In this document: piece by piece, positions 1-9,645 of the stretch
How positions within the stretch are numbered: position 1 is the stretch's first letter
How the letters are laid out: each line of letters opens with the position of its first letter
DNA from: Bacilli bacterium
Lineage (GTDB): Bacteria; Bacillota_I; Bacilli_A; ML615J-28; CAG-698
Reading direction: 5' to 3'
DNA length: 64,000 nucleotides
NCBI GenBank assembly: GCA_017617065.1
Contig: JAFZWP010000004.1
Span: forward strand, 98,225-162,224
Position numbers and translations under genes: made by a program
The notes under the pieces: generated by a model
Told to the model about the DNA's origin: nothing
The model's database searches: none
The model's input: the letters and a program-made list of their open reading frames with translations, nothing else

Positions 1-692
1 ATAAAGTAGTTTTAGTTGGTAATGAAAACTTGATGAATCAATTTAATATTGAATTTAATAAAACTAATGCTATTGGTACAATTCTCTATTTAGCAATTGA
101 TAATTTATATTATGGCTATATCGTAATATCTGATGAGATTAAAGCTGAAGCAAAAGATGTAATTACAGCTTTAAATGTTAAAGAGATTATAACTATAATG
201 TTAACTGGTGATAAAGAAGAAGTTGCTAATAATATTGCTAGCAAAGCAAACTTCAAAGAATATAAAGCTAAATTACTTCCTGAAGATAAATATAATTATT
301 TAAAAGAATTAAAAGATAAAAAAGATGGAAATGTAATTTATGTAGGTGATGGAATTAATGATGCGCCTGCACTAACTTTGGCTGATGTTGGTATTGCTAT
401 GGGTGGAGTTGGTAGTGATAGCGCTAAAGAATGCGCTGACATTGTTATTATGAATGATGATTTAAATAAGATTAATAAAGCAATGGATATATCAAAATTC
501 ACTAGAAAGATAATAATAGAAAATGTAACATTCATATTATTAATCAAAGTTGCAGCATTATTAGTAGGCGCAATTCCGGCTTTAAGTTTAGGTAAGTTCG
601 GAATGATATTTGCTATATTTGCAGATGTTGGTGTATGCTTATTAGCTATATTAAACGTTTTAAGGATTATGAAATTTAAAAAGAACAAATAA
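1..692 (+). CDS. Zn/Cd-type P1B-ATPase, C-terminal part (5' end outside window)
   Basis: The reading frame is open from base 3 to the stop at 692, so the window begins inside the gene. The fragment carries the end of the P domain: TGDK, then GDGINDAPAL and the IMG-like stretch GIAMGGVGSDSAKECADIV. Two terminal membrane helices follow. A Lys in the first (IKVAALL) and an Asp in the second (FADVGVCLL) match the ion-binding residues of the ZntA/CadA (P1B-2) group. The protein would export Zn2+, Cd2+ or Pb2+ from the cytoplasm using ATP. The N-terminal metal-binding and actuator domains are not visible, so the exact metal is inferred from family motifs. Confidence 0.9.
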   Translation, partial: KVVLVGNENLMNQFNIEFNKTNAIGTILYLAIDNLYYGYIVISDEIKAEAKDVITALNVKEIITIMLTGDKEEVANNIASKANFKEYKAKLLPEDKYNYLKELKDKKDGNVIYVGDGINDAPALTLADVGIAMGGVGSDSAKECADIVIMNDDLNKINKAMDISKFTRKIIIENVTFILLIKVAALLVGAIPALSLGKFGMIFAIFADVGVCLLAILNVLRIMKFKKNK

Positions 693-698
693 AAAAAG

Positions 699-724
699 AA
701 AAAGCCCTCACACGAGGGCTTTTT
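699..724. terminator. Shared terminator between convergent genes
   Basis: Stem AAAGCCCTC / GAGGGCTTT with a 4-nt loop, A-rich on the left and T-rich on the right. It can therefore terminate the ATPase gene (+) and the PIN toxin gene (-), whose stop codons lie within about 10 nt of it. Confidence 0.85.
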
Positions 725-1130
725 AACATTTCATAAAGTCAAATGGTGTCATTATAGTATTAGTAGAATTAGTAAAGTCTAATGTGTTTCTAGTTAAGAT
801 TACATCAGCATTTACATTTGTTGCTACAGCATCTACAACAGCATCTTCAAAATCAACGAGTTTCGAATAGAATGCAGTGTATATGCATTCGTCGTTCACT
901 TCAGCAAACGTAGCAATTTCTGCTATTTTCTTTAATCCATCTAATGCAATGCTACGACTGCCGGTTTGTTTTCTTATAATGTAATAAATATCAGTAGCAG
1001 AAGATGCAGATATAAAAAGCCGATCTCCGTTATCAATTGCTTTTTTTATGCACGACAACGAATCTTCTATATAATCTTTTCTTTCTAATAAAATATCTAG
1101 AACAATATTAGTATCAATTAGAACTTTCAT
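723..1130 (-). CDS. PIN-domain ribonuclease toxin (VapC-like)
   Basis: This 135-residue protein has the PIN-fold acidic pattern: DTNIVLDIL at residues 6-14, a conserved S/T-D region (SSATDIYYI), an acidic patch DFEDAVVDAVA near residues 93-103, and the terminal ILTRNTLDF strand. PIN toxins are Mg2+-dependent endoribonucleases that cleave tRNA, rRNA or mRNA. Its start overlaps the stop of the upstream Phd-like antitoxin gene by 4 nt, as in a toxin-antitoxin operon with coupled translation. The RNA target cannot be read from the sequence. Confidence 0.85.
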   Translation of the reverse strand: MKVLIDTNIVLDILLERKDYIEDSLSCIKKAIDNGDRLFISASSATDIYYIIRKQTGSRSIALDGLKKIAEIATFAEVNDECIYTAFYSKLVDFEDAVVDAVATNVNADVILTRNTLDFTNSTNTIMTPFDFMKC

Positions 1131-1348
1131 TGGCGAGATAACCTTTCAGATTTAATTTGATCTAGATTAGCGTCGCCATTACCTTTTGCAATACCAATCA
1201 AACTATTTAAAATATCTAATTTATCTTGGCTATGTTGAGTAACTTTCGCAATAGGTTTTCCATTCTTTGTAATAATAATATCTTCGTTAATTACTAGATC
1301 TAAATATTTACCAAAGTTTGTTTTGAATTCTGTAGCAGTTATAACCAT
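1127..1348 (-). CDS. Phd/YefM-type antitoxin
   Basis: The N-terminus (MVITATEFKTNFGKYLDLV) followed by a strand IIITKNGKPIAKVT is the Phd/YefM DNA-binding fold. The C-terminal half would bind and neutralise the PIN toxin encoded next, with a 4-nt overlap. I chose the ATG at 1348 because AGGAG lies about 10 nt upstream. A longer in-frame ATG at 1369 has no ribosome-binding site and falls at the predicted transcription start. About 73 residues. It probably represses its own promoter through the palindrome at 1424-1441. Confidence 0.85.
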   Translation of the reverse strand: MVITATEFKTNFGKYLDLVINEDIIITKNGKPIAKVTQHSQDKLDILNSLIGIAKGNGDANLDQIKSERLSRQ

Positions 1349-1375
1349 TTTTACTATACTCCTTCTCATATTTCA

Positions 1376-1403
1376 ATTATAACACGAATCGCTCACATGT
1401 CAA
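1376..1403 (-). promoter_or_regulatory. Consensus sigma-A promoter of the toxin-antitoxin operon
   Basis: On the minus strand, TTGACA (1403-1398), a 16-nt spacer and TATAAT (1381-1376): both hexamers match consensus exactly. The expected start near 1369 leaves a leader of about 20 nt before the chosen antitoxin ATG. Confidence 0.85.
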
Positions 1404-1423
1404 TAAATTTGTTCGATTGTTTA

Positions 1424-1441
1424 TAAAATCGCACGATTTTA
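1424..1441. promoter_or_regulatory. Palindromic operator candidate
   Basis: Perfect inverted repeat TAAAATCG-CA-CGATTTTA, just upstream of the -35 box of the toxin-antitoxin promoter. Phd/YefM antitoxins usually bind such palindromes to autoregulate. That this one is the operator is an inference from position. Confidence 0.5.
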
Positions 1442-1483
1442 AAAGAGTATTATATTAAATAAAAAGGTTTTTTATAAAAATAA

Positions 1484-1506
1484 AAATCTCGCTTAATGCG
1501 AGATTT
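1484..1506 (-). terminator. Terminator of ferredoxin gene
   Basis: Stem AAATCTCGC / GCGAGATTT with a 5-nt loop, followed by a short U-run on the minus strand. It lies 7 nt past the ferredoxin stop. Confidence 0.75.
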
Positions 1507-1513
1507 AAAAAAA

Positions 1514-1684
1514 TTATTCTTCTTCAATAGCATCAGCTGGACATGCAGCTTCGCAAGCACCACAATCGATACATACATCTGGATCGATTACACATACATC
1601 ACCGTTTTCAGAAATAGCATCTACTGGACATTCACCTTTGCAAGTGCAGCATCCAACACAACGATCAGTAATTTTTCTTGGCAT
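1514..1684 (-). CDS. 2[4Fe-4S] ferredoxin
   Basis: A 56-residue protein with two CxxCxxCxxxCP motifs: CVGCCTCKGECP near residues 9-20 and CIDCGACEAACP near residues 38-49. This is the classic clostridial-type two-cluster ferredoxin, a soluble low-potential electron carrier. AGGAGG sits just before the ATG. A promoter lies upstream (1716-1744) and a hairpin terminator downstream, so it is a single-gene unit. Possible partners here are the iron-sulfur flavoprotein at 12353-15184 and other redox enzymes outside the window. The antisense frame over this locus is not a gene. Confidence 0.95.
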   Translation of the reverse strand: MPRKITDRCVGCCTCKGECPVDAISENGDVCVIDPDVCIDCGACEAACPADAIEEE

Positions 1685-1715
1685 AATTTTTCCTCCTAAA
1701 TATATTTACATATCC

Positions 1716-1744
1716 ATTTTACCATTTATGAATATAAAAGTAAA
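1716..1744 (-). promoter_or_regulatory. Promoter of ferredoxin gene
   Basis: Minus strand: TTTACT, 17-nt spacer, TAAAAT, about 30 nt upstream of the ferredoxin ATG. Confidence 0.6.
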
Positions 1745-1770
1745 TTGTTTTAAATAAATAATTGTTTAAG

Positions 1771-1799
1771 TTGAGTAATTAATAAATTTATTGTATAAT
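1771..1799 (+). promoter_or_regulatory. Promoter of yneF
   Basis: TTGAGT, 17-nt spacer, TATAAT, ending 23 nt before the yneF ATG. Confidence 0.7.
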
Positions 1800-1822
1800 G
1801 GTTATATATAGAGGTGATAAAT

Positions 1823-2044
1823 ATGATTCAATGGTGGTTAGCATTAATTATTGGTGTTGTAGCATTACTTATTGGTGGAGTAGCTGGATTCTTTATTTCA
1901 AGAAAAGCATTCCAAAACTACTTAGAAAAACACCCACCAGTAAATGAAAAAATGATTAGAGCTATGATGCAACAAATGGGAAGAACTCCATCTGAAAAGC
2001 AAGTTCGTCAAATCATGGCTTCAATGCAACAAAACAAACAATAA
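1823..2044 (+). CDS. yneF: YneF/UPF0154 family small membrane protein
   Basis: A 73-residue protein with one N-terminal membrane helix ([21 protein letters not shown]) and a charged, amphipathic cytoplasmic tail with the family's [20 protein letters not shown] pattern. UPF0154 proteins are widespread in Bacilli and Mollicutes and have no settled function. The ATG at 1823 is preferred to an in-frame GTG at 1814 because GAGGTG (1811-1816) is then correctly spaced as the ribosome-binding site. It has its own promoter and a terminator shared with glgB. Confidence 0.9.
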   Translation: MIQWWLALIIGVVALLIGGVAGFFISRKAFQNYLEKHPPVNEKMIRAMMQQMGRTPSEKQVRQIMASMQQNKQ

Positions 2045-2046
2045 AT

Positions 2047-2081
2047 AAAAATATAGGCGTTAATTTCACGCCTATTTTTTA
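2047..2081. terminator. Bidirectional terminator yneF / glgB
   Basis: Stem ATAGGCGT / ACGCCTAT (2053-2060 and 2068-2075) with flanking A- and T-runs. It lies between the convergent yneF and branching-enzyme genes. Confidence 0.8.
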
Positions 2082-4064
2082 TTTATTATATAAATGTTCT
2101 GGACATAAGACGATACATGATCTAGAAGGTAGATATAATCTTACGAAGTTACCATCCCTACCTGGTAAAAATGCACTTAGAGTATCTCTATTAACTCGAG
2201 CATATCCTCCATAATGTGAATCGTCACTAGAGAATAAAACATGATAATCTTCTCCAAATCCTACTGGAATTGTATAATCGTGATAATCATTTGTAGGGGA
2301 GAAGTTGAATACAAATACAAGTTCGCCTCTTTCAAATGCGATTACTTTATCATCATCGTGTAACCATTTTAAATACGGATAATCTTGGTCTAGAATATGA
2401 TAATACTTAGCAGTATGAATAATATCATGATCAAAATTATATAAGAATTGGTATTTTAAGTCTGGGTTATAAAGTAGACTCCATTGACGACGGCAGTAGT
2501 GAAAACTATTATTGTTTCCAGGCCTTGGAAAATCAATCCATTCAGGATGACCAAATTCATTGCCCATAAAATTTAGATAACCATTGCCACCAGCAGCCAG
2601 CGTGAGAAGACGAAGCATTTTATGTAAGGCAATTGCTCTATCAATTACTGGAGTGTGGCAATCTTTAGTCATTTGATCATACATTGCTGCATCAGCAAAG
2701 CGGAATATCATTGTTTTATCACCAACTAATGCTTGGTCATGACTTTCTACATACGCAATAGTTTTCGCATTTCTAAATGTTAATTCGCGCCATATATAAT
2801 CTAGATTCCAGTTTTGATCAGGACATTCTTTTGCAAGTTTGATCCACATATCAGGTATACCCATACCTAAACGGTAATCAAAACCAATTCCACCACTAGA
2901 AATTGATTCACACATTCCTGGCATTCCACTCATATCTTCTGCGATAGTTAGTGCATCAGGTTTAACTTTACGAATTAATTCATTAGCAAGTTGTAAATAT
3001 GTGATAGCTTGAATATCCGTATTCATTGTGAAATACATACCAAGATTAGAAAAATTAGAGCCTAATCCATGATCATGATATAGCATTGATGTTACACCAT
3101 CAAATCTAAATCCATCAAAATGATATTCTTCAAGCCAGAATTTCAAATTACTTAATAAAAAATGTAAGACTTCTGGTTTGTCATAATCAAATAATTTAGT
3201 GCCCCAAGCAGGATGATCACCTTCAGGCCCAGCATGGAAGAACTGATAATCAGTCCCATCAAATAAATTAATACCTTCTAATGTGTTACCTACCGCATGT
3301 GAGTGAACTACATCAAGTAATACTCTAATCCCCATACCATGGGCTTTATCAACTAGATATTTTAAATCATTAGGATAACCAAATCTAGAAGAAGCAGCGT
3401 AAAAACTACTTACTTGATATCCAAAAGATCCATAATATGGATGTTCCATAACAGCCATTAATTGGATTGTATTATAGCCATTATCTAAAACATGAGGTAA
3501 TACGTTATCCGCAAATTCACGATAAGTGGCGATTTTGCCAAATTCAGAACTCATCCCTACATGTGCTTCGTAAATTAGAGGAGCCTCATTTGAAGAAAAG
3601 CCATCATTTTGCCAATCATATTCTTCATCATCCCATACTTCACAGCACCAACTTTGAGTTATCCAATCTTGAGTAACACGACGAGCAAATAGTGGAATAT
3701 GTTGAGTAATTCTATCTTTATTTTGTACAAACGTTACGACTTTACTACCAAACTTAAGAGTATCACCAGGCAGACTTACTTCCCAGTTACCATTATCGAG
3801 TTTAGTTAGCGGAGTAGCTGTTTGAGTCCAGTTATTAAAATCACCAGCTAGATAGACTGCATCAGCTGCAGGAGCCCATTCACGATAAATCCAACCATTT
3901 TTAGTTTTATGAAAGCCATAAAATTTGTGAGCATTAGCAAATTCTTTTAATGATTTACTATTTTTTAATAGTTGATCTTTTTTAGTTTTGTATCTATCCA
4001 TTCTTAGATTGATATCAGATTCAAATGGTTTTAATTCTGGAAATTTCTTTAATATTTTATACAT
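2079..4064 (-). CDS. glgB: 1,4-alpha-glucan branching enzyme, eukaryote-like GH13_8 type
   Basis: 661 residues. A CBM48-like N-terminal domain (YREWAPAADAVYLAGDFNNW, residues 60-79) is followed by a GH13 barrel. Catalytic residues are visible: nucleophile D322 in FRFDGVTSM, acid/base E376 in IAEDMSG and D443 in ESHDQAL. The motifs NFMGNEFGHPEWIDFPR and RPGNNNSFHYCRRQW are typical of the plant/animal-type (GBE1-like) subgroup rather than the usual bacterial GlgB (GH13_9). It makes alpha-1,6 branches in glycogen-like polymer. No glgA, glgC or glgP lies in the window. It has its own promoter (4086-4114), with AGGAG before the ATG. Confidence 0.93.
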   Translation of the reverse strand: MYKILKKFPELKPFESDINLRMDRYKTKKDQLLKNSKSLKEFANAHKFYGFHKTKNGWIYREWAPAADAVYLAGDFNNWTQTATPLTKLDNGNWEVSLPGDTLKFGSKVVTFVQNKDRITQHIPLFARRVTQDWITQSWCCEVWDDEEYDWQNDGFSSNEAPLIYEAHVGMSSEFGKIATYREFADNVLPHVLDNGYNTIQLMAVMEHPYYGSFGYQVSSFYAASSRFGYPNDLKYLVDKAHGMGIRVLLDVVHSHAVGNTLEGINLFDGTDYQFFHAGPEGDHPAWGTKLFDYDKPEVLHFLLSNLKFWLEEYHFDGFRFDGVTSMLYHDHGLGSNFSNLGMYFTMNTDIQAITYLQLANELIRKVKPDALTIAEDMSGMPGMCESISSGGIGFDYRLGMGIPDMWIKLAKECPDQNWNLDYIWRELTFRNAKTIAYVESHDQALVGDKTMIFRFADAAMYDQMTKDCHTPVIDRAIALHKMLRLLTLAAGGNGYLNFMGNEFGHPEWIDFPRPGNNNSFHYCRRQWSLLYNPDLKYQFLYNFDHDIIHTAKYYHILDQDYPYLKWLHDDDKVIAFERGELVFVFNFSPTNDYHDYTIPVGFGEDYHVLFSSDDSHYGGYARVNRDTLSAFLPGRDGNFVRLYLPSRSCIVLCPEHLYNK

Positions 4065-4085
4065 ATTATTTCTCCTATATATTTC

Positions 4086-4114
4086 ATTCTATCACGCTTA
4101 TAACATTTAAACAA
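4086..4114 (-). promoter_or_regulatory. Promoter of branching-enzyme gene
   Basis: Minus strand: TTGTTT, 17-nt spacer, TAGAAT, ending about 22 nt before the ATG. Confidence 0.55.
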
Positions 4115-4165
4115 GACAAAAACCCTTGTGTAAAGCGATTATATATAAATATATGGTAAAATTAA

Positions 4166-4192
4166 AAATCTCGCTTTCTAAGAGCGAGATTT
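4166..4192 (-). terminator. Terminator of plsY, overlapping its stop codon
   Basis: Stem AAATCTCGCT / AGCGAGATTT around a 7-nt loop. The plsY stop (4178-4180) lies inside the loop. The stem shares nine bases per arm with the ferredoxin terminator. Confidence 0.75.
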
Positions 4193-4843
4193 CTTAGTTA
4201 AGAAACCAACTTTACTTTCAGTCCCCATAAATAATCTTTCTATATTTTTAGTGTGTTTAATCCAAACTACACAAGTTATTAAACATATACCGATTAGAAA
4301 ATACATATTAAATGGTGTAGTTTGATTATTCCAGAAATAACCATTATGATATACAACTAATACAAATGATAATACTGATGCTAATAAACTAGCACTCAAA
4401 GATCCTACTGATACCATCTTTGATATAAACATCATTAAGAAGAAGAAGGCAAAACATACCAAAAATAATAATGGTGCATAACCTAATATCATTCCTGACC
4501 CAGTTGCTACCGCTTTACCACCTTTAAATCCTAAATAAATAGAAAATGTGTGGCCTAGGCATGCTATAACTCCATAGAGCAAAGGACTTAAAATCATATA
4601 TGTAGATGGAATTACCCCAAATCTAAATAGTGCCACAAACAATGCGCCTTTTCCCATGTCACATGCATATGTTAAGATAGCATATTTTTGGCCTAAGACT
4701 CTACCAGTATTAGTGGTACCAATATTATGAGAGCCATGTTCTCTAATATCTATTCCTTTAAATAGCCCAAATAATAAACCAAATGGAATACTACCAATAA
4801 GGTAAGTTAATATTACAAAGAAGATTTTTAATACTATATTCAT
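4178..4843 (-). CDS. plsY: Glycerol-3-phosphate acyltransferase PlsY
   Basis: 221 residues, polytopic membrane protein. It has the three PlsY loop motifs: GSIPFG at the first helix, then DIREHGSHNIGTTNTGR; GHTFSIYLGFKGGKAVATG; and the terminal KHTKNIERLFMGTE. PlsY transfers acyl from acyl-phosphate to glycerol-3-phosphate, the first step of phospholipid synthesis, and normally works with PlsX. The start at 4843 has AGAGG just upstream. A longer frame would begin inside the -35 box at 4894, which rules it out. Confidence 0.93.
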   Translation of the reverse strand: MNIVLKIFFVILTYLIGSIPFGLLFGLFKGIDIREHGSHNIGTTNTGRVLGQKYAILTYACDMGKGALFVALFRFGVIPSTYMILSPLLYGVIACLGHTFSIYLGFKGGKAVATGSGMILGYAPLLFLVCFAFFFLMMFISKMVSVGSLSASLLASVLSFVLVVYHNGYFWNNQTTPFNMYFLIGICLITCVVWIKHTKNIERLFMGTESKVGFLTKKSRS

Positions 4844-4865
4844 ATTAACCTCTTGATATATAACA

Positions 4866-4894
4866 ATTATAAATAAAATAATAATTATTATCAA
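4866..4894 (-). promoter_or_regulatory. Promoter of plsY
   Basis: Minus strand: TTGATA, 17-nt spacer, TATAAT. The predicted start near 4859 supports the ATG at 4843. Confidence 0.7.
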
Positions 4895-5028
4895 GGAAAA
4901 GAAGAATAATATAGTTAAAATGTGACTATTTAATAGGAAATATTAATAAAAAAATATAGATTTTTATAAATGTAATTAAATATATTCATTTTATACAAAT
5001 GGCTATATTTAATTATTTTTTAAATAAG

Positions 5029-5057
5029 TTGTTTACTTTTTAAAAATATGCTATAAT
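5029..5057 (+). promoter_or_regulatory. Promoter of parE-parC
   Basis: TTGTTT, 17-nt spacer, TATAAT, giving a leader of about 50 nt before parE. An AAAGGAG site precedes the ATG at 5111. Confidence 0.6.
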
Positions 5058-5110
5058 GGATATATGAATAAATTAAATAATATTCAAAAAACGTATTAAA
5101 GGAGTAGATT

Positions 5111-7063
5111 ATGGCAGAAGTTAAGAAGAATACTTACAGTGAAGACTCCATTCAAGTCTTACAAGGATTAGAAGCTGTTAGAAAAAGACCTGGTATGTAT
5201 ATTGGGTCGACTGATTCAAAGGGTTTACACCATTTGATTTGGGAAATTGTAGATAATAGTATTGATGAAGTATTAGCAGGCGAAGCTAATCAAATTAGAG
5301 TTACAATTCATAAAGGAAATACAGTAGAAGTTCAAGATAATGGCCGTGGTATTCCAATTGGTATGCATAAGACTGGCGTACCTACTCCTCAAGTAGTATA
5401 TTGCTCACTACATGCTGGTGGAAAGTTTGATGAAAACGGAGCTTATAAAGTAAGTGGCGGACTACATGGCGTTGGATCTAGTGTAGTTAATGCTTTAAGT
5501 GAATGGCTTGAAGTAGAAATTAATAGAGATAAAAAAGTATATATTCAAAAATATTCTGATGGTGGTAAAAAGATAGGTAAACCTACCATCACCCCATCTA
5601 ATATTAAAAGAACTGGTACAACTGTTAGATTTAAACCAGATCCATCAATCTTCTCTACTACAATCATTGATTACAAACAATGCGTTACTAGGTTTAAAGA
5701 GGCCGCTTTCTTAATTAAAGGATTAAAAATTGATTTAATCGATGAAAGAACTGGCCAATCTGATACGTTCTGTTATCAAGATGGTATCGCAGAATACATT
5801 AGAAGTTTAAACGAAGGCAAAGTTGGTATTAACGAACCTGTTATTTTTGAAGGAAGCAGTGGAGGGATTAGCGTAGAAGTTGCTTTCCAATATACTAAAG
5901 AAACTTATAATGAAACTTTGTATTCATTTGTAAATAATATTCGTACACATGATGGTGGTACACATGAAACTGGTTTTAAAGTAGCCTTTACAAAAGCATT
6001 TAATGAATATGCCCGTAAAAAGAATCTAATTAAAGATAAAGATCCTAATTTAGAAGGTGTAGATATTCGTGAAGGTATGACAGCAATACTATCTGTTCGT
6101 ATTCCTGAAGGATTATTACAATTTGAAGGTCAAACTAAGAATAAACTTGGTACACCAGAAGCAAAGAATGCAGTAGAAGCTGTAGTTACTGAAAAACTAG
6201 GATTCTATTTAAATGAAAAAGGTGAAATAGCAACCAATCTAATTAATAATGCCATTAGAGCATTTAAAGTTAGAGATGCCATGAGACAAGCTCGAGATGA
6301 AGCTAGAACTGTTAAAGCAAAAGTAACGAAACCTGCTAACTTAAATGGTAAACTATGTCCTCCTCAAGCAAGAAATAATGAATTAAATGAATTATTTATT
6401 GTGGAAGGAGATTCTGCGGGCGGATCTGCTAAAACTGGTAGAGATAGAAGATTCCAAGCAATCTTGCCTTTAAGAGGTAAAGTATTAAATGCTGAACGTA
6501 CTAGAGCAGAAGAAATGCTTAAAAATGAAGAAATTGTGTCATTAATTCATGCCATTGGGGCCGGATATGGAACATCATTTAACCCTGCTCATTCTAATTA
6601 TAAGAAGATTATAATTATGACTGATGCTGATGATGATGGATGTCATATTCAAATATTATTACTTACATTTTTCTTTAGATTTATGCCTTCTTTAATTAAA
6701 AGAGGTATGGTTTATATTGCATTGCCACCTCTATATAAGATTGCTAATAAGAATCAAGTTGAATATGCATGGGATGATGATGAATTAAAAGAAAAGACTA
6801 TGCATATTAAGAATTATACAATTCAAAGATTTAAAGGATTAGGTGAAATGAATCCTGATCAACTTTGGGAAACAACAATGAATCCAGAAACTAGAATCTT
6901 AGTTAGAGTTAATATTGAAGATTTTAGTGAAGCTGATGAAAGAGTTAGCGTTTTAATGGGTGATGATGTAACACCTCGTAGAGAATGGATTGATAATAAT
7001 GTTGTTTTTGAAAACGATGATAACTTTACTTTAGAGGAGGTTGATGTCGATGGCGAAGAGTAA
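5111..7063 (+). CDS. parE: DNA topoisomerase IV subunit B
   Basis: 650 residues. GHKL ATPase domain with E45 and N49 ([10 protein letters not shown]), the [20 protein letters not shown] lid, a transducer, then TOPRIM with E432 (VEGDSAGG) and D505/D507 (TDADDDG). ParE rather than GyrB is indicated by [11 protein letters not shown] and by [10 protein letters not shown] (GyrB usually has HIRTLLL). It supplies ATPase activity for decatenation by the ParC2ParE2 complex. It is translationally coupled to parC, whose start lies inside its last 14 nt. Confidence 0.95.
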   Translation: MAEVKKNTYSEDSIQVLQGLEAVRKRPGMYIGSTDSKGLHHLIWEIVDNSIDEVLAGEANQIRVTIHKGNTVEVQDNGRGIPIGMHKTGVPTPQVVYCSLHAGGKFDENGAYKVSGGLHGVGSSVVNALSEWLEVEINRDKKVYIQKYSDGGKKIGKPTITPSNIKRTGTTVRFKPDPSIFSTTIIDYKQCVTRFKEAAFLIKGLKIDLIDERTGQSDTFCYQDGIAEYIRSLNEGKVGINEPVIFEGSSGGISVEVAFQYTKETYNETLYSFVNNIRTHDGGTHETGFKVAFTKAFNEYARKKNLIKDKDPNLEGVDIREGMTAILSVRIPEGLLQFEGQTKNKLGTPEAKNAVEAVVTEKLGFYLNEKGEIATNLINNAIRAFKVRDAMRQARDEARTVKAKVTKPANLNGKLCPPQARNNELNELFIVEGDSAGGSAKTGRDRRFQAILPLRGKVLNAERTRAEEMLKNEEIVSLIHAIGAGYGTSFNPAHSNYKKIIIMTDADDDGCHIQILLLTFFFRFMPSLIKRGMVYIALPPLYKIANKNQVEYAWDDDELKEKTMHIKNYTIQRFKGLGEMNPDQLWETTMNPETRILVRVNIEDFSEADERVSVLMGDDVTPRREWIDNNVVFENDDNFTLEEVDVDGEE

Positions 7064-9527
7064 GAATCCAGTTGATTTAATTAATAAATTTGCTAATGAA
7101 AAGATTCTTGAAGAAAATATGGAAGATATATTTGGTGATCGCTTCGGCCGTTACTCTAAATATATTATTCAAGATAGAGCGCTTCCTGATGCAAGAGATG
7201 GCTTAAAACCAGTTCAAAGAAGAATTCTTTATGCAATGTACCGTCTTGGTATGTTTCCTAATAAGCCATATAAGAAATCAGCCAGAATTGTTGGTGAAGT
7301 AATTGGTAAATATCATCCTCATGGTGATACATCTGTATATGATGCAATGGTAAGAATGAGTCAAGACTTCAAGATGTTATTACCATTAATCGATATGCAT
7401 GGTAATAATGGTAGTATCGATGGCGATGGCGCCGCTGCCATGCGTTATACAGAAGCAAGACTATCTAAATACGCTGAATACTTATTAAAAGATTTAAATA
7501 AGAAAACTGTCGGATTTGTTCCTAACTTTGATGATGAAGAAATAGAACCTACAGTACTTCCTGCAAAGTTCCCTGCATTACTTGCTAATGGTGCTACCGG
7601 AATTTCAGCTGGTTATGCCACAAACATTCCACCTCATAATATTGATGAATTAATTACAGCATCAATTCACAGAATTAATCATCCAGATTGTAGCCTAGAA
7701 GAAATTATGGAAATTATTCAAGGCCCAGATTTCCCTACAGGTGGTATTATTCAAGGCGTAGATGGAATAAAAGAAGCATATAAAACTGGGCTTGGCAAGA
7801 TTGTTGTTAAAGCTAAGACCGAGATTTATACAGGTGAAGCTAAATACAATCAATTAATCATTACGGAAATTCCATATGAAGTAAATAAAGCACAGTTAGT
7901 TAAGAAAATGAATGAAATGTACACATCTAAAAATGTAGATGGTATTATTGAAATTCGTGATGAAACTGACCGTGAAGGCTTAAGAATAGTAGTTGATATG
8001 AAGAAAGATGCGAACGCGGAATTCATTAGAGATTTCTTCTTTAAAACAACTGAACTTCAAATCAATTATTCATTCAATATGGTTGCTATTTCTAATAAAC
8101 GTCCTATGCAAATGGGATTATTAGATTTACTTGATTGCTATATTGCCCACCAAAAAGAAGTATTAACAAATAGAAGCAATTTTGAATTAAAAACTGCGAA
8201 AAAGAGACTTCATATTGTAGAAGGCTTAATAGCAATGGTTTCTATTTTAGATTCAGTAATTCATACAATTAGAAATTCTGCTAACAAGAAAGATGCTAAA
8301 GAAAATCTTGTATCTTTGTATTCATTTACTGAAGAACAAGCTGAAGCTATTGTAATGTTACAACTTTATAAATTAACTAATACTGATATTGTAGCTTTAC
8401 AAAATGAACAAGCTAGTTTAGCTGAACAAATTAAAGAATTAGAAGAGATATTATCTAATGAAAAAGCATTATTAAATCTAATTAAGAAAGAATTGCTTCA
8501 AACTTTAAATGAATTAACTACTCCAAGAAAGACAACTATTGAAAACGAAGTAGATGAATTGCAAGTAGAAGTTAAAAAACTTATTCCTAAGGAAGATGTA
8601 GTATTAGTAGTAACTAATGATGGATACATCAAGAGAATGACTCCTAAAAACTTTAACGCTGAAGAAGAAGAAAAAGTTAAAGATGAAGACGTTGTAACTG
8701 GTGTATATAATGCTACAACTCTAGATACATTACTACTATTCACTAATAAAGGTAATTATGTATATTTGCCTGTTCAAAACATTCCAGAAGTTAAACATAA
8801 AGATTTTGGAGAAAATGTATCTACACTAGCTTCAATTGAACATGATGAAAAAGTTATATTTGTAGTACCAATCAGTGATTTTGAGGCAGAAAAATATGTC
8901 TTATTTACTACAAAACTTGGCTTAACTAAACGTACTCATATTAAAGATTTCGTAGCTACACGTTATTCTAAAGCTTTAAAAGCTACTAAGATTAGAGATG
9001 ATGATGAACTTGTAAGTGTTGATATTTGTTCAGGATCATCATCTGAAGTTGTAGTAGTCACAAAAGAAGGATTCTTTAATAGATATGATTCTAATGAAAT
9101 TAGTGTTATGGCGCCACCATCATTTGGTGTTAAAGCTCTAGAACTTAAGGGTAGACCTAATGATGAAGTAGTTGGCGCACATTATGTTAATAGTAAAGAT
9201 ATTATCGTAATGTTAACTAATAAAGGATCTATTAAGAGAGTTAAACCTAGTGAAATCTACAAAGGTCATAAGAATAATGTAGGTAAGCAATTGTTCCAGC
9301 CAACTGGATCTAAGACTTATATCATCAATTCTACAATCATTCATGGTAGCAAGAAGAATGAAGATTACATTCCTAAATGTTATCTATTTGGTGATAAAGG
9401 ATACGCAGAAATGGAATTTGAAATGTTACGTAGTGCTAGTGCAGCACAAGGTAAGAAAATTAATGCAAGCAATATTGGCCAACCTACGAAACTATTAATT
9501 ACTCGTAACGATAACGATTTTAATTAA
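7050..9527 (+). CDS. parC: DNA topoisomerase IV subunit A
   Basis: 825 residues. Winged-helix and tower region with catalytic Tyr133 in [11 protein letters not shown], then a C-terminal beta-pinwheel from about residue 500. ParC assignment follows from [17 protein letters not shown] and the ParE partner. Three in-frame start codons cluster here (7041, 7044, 7050). The ATG at 7050 is correctly spaced from GAGGAGG at 7034-7040. The quinolone-region position that is usually Ser is Thr94 ([12 protein letters not shown]). The CDS overlaps parE by 14 nt. Confidence 0.94.
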   Translation: MAKSKNPVDLINKFANEKILEENMEDIFGDRFGRYSKYIIQDRALPDARDGLKPVQRRILYAMYRLGMFPNKPYKKSARIVGEVIGKYHPHGDTSVYDAMVRMSQDFKMLLPLIDMHGNNGSIDGDGAAAMRYTEARLSKYAEYLLKDLNKKTVGFVPNFDDEEIEPTVLPAKFPALLANGATGISAGYATNIPPHNIDELITASIHRINHPDCSLEEIMEIIQGPDFPTGGIIQGVDGIKEAYKTGLGKIVVKAKTEIYTGEAKYNQLIITEIPYEVNKAQLVKKMNEMYTSKNVDGIIEIRDETDREGLRIVVDMKKDANAEFIRDFFFKTTELQINYSFNMVAISNKRPMQMGLLDLLDCYIAHQKEVLTNRSNFELKTAKKRLHIVEGLIAMVSILDSVIHTIRNSANKKDAKENLVSLYSFTEEQAEAIVMLQLYKLTNTDIVALQNEQASLAEQIKELEEILSNEKALLNLIKKELLQTLNELTTPRKTTIENEVDELQVEVKKLIPKEDVVLVVTNDGYIKRMTPKNFNAEEEEKVKDEDVVTGVYNATTLDTLLLFTNKGNYVYLPVQNIPEVKHKDFGENVSTLASIEHDEKVIFVVPISDFEAEKYVLFTTKLGLTKRTHIKDFVATRYSKALKATKIRDDDELVSVDICSGSSSEVVVVTKEGFFNRYDSNEISVMAPPSFGVKALELKGRPNDEVVGAHYVNSKDIIVMLTNKGSIKRVKPSEIYKGHKNNVGKQLFQPTGSKTYIINSTIIHGSKKNEDYIPKCYLFGDKGYAEMEFEMLRSASAAQGKKINASNIGQPTKLLITRNDNDFN

Positions 9528-9544
9528 AAAATAACAAATTTACT

Positions 9545-9624
9545 TATAAACCCCCGTTTCTGGCGCGATTATTTTTCAAAACGTGGATAATTAACAATTT
9601 AGATTATTTAAAACGGGGTTTATA
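9545..9624. repeat. Long inverted repeat between parC and the Fic-like gene
   Basis: TATAAACCCC(C)GTTT at 9545-9559 pairs with AAACGGGGTTTATA at 9611-9624, leaving one bulged C and a 51-nt loop. No U-run follows, so it is not an ordinary terminator. It could be a regulatory structure in the leader of the downstream gene, whose AAAGGAG site starts 10 nt later. Confidence 0.6.
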
Positions 9625-9630
9625 CATAAA
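9566..9630 (+). repeat. Diverged intergenic repeat, copy 1
   Basis: Aligns by eye with 11841-11919. Shared blocks in the same order are CGATTATTTTT, TGGATAA, an AATTT block, TTTAAAA, then GGGGT followed by TTATA and ATAAAA. The two copies lie on either side of the Fic-like gene and the long non-coding gap. A shorter third match starts at 11575. Confidence 0.5.
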
Positions 9631-9645
9631 AGAAAGGAGAAGAAT

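Noticed and set aside
1496..1699. Plus-strand frame over the ferredoxin locus
   Set aside because: It is antisense to a ferredoxin with two perfect CxxCxxCxxxCP motifs, a good ribosome-binding site and a promoter.
9566..9610. DnaA-box-like word (TTATCCACG on the minus strand) and an AT-rich stretch as a replication origin
   Set aside because: Only one near-match to a DnaA box, no cluster, and none of the usual origin genes (dnaA, dnaN, rnpA) are present.
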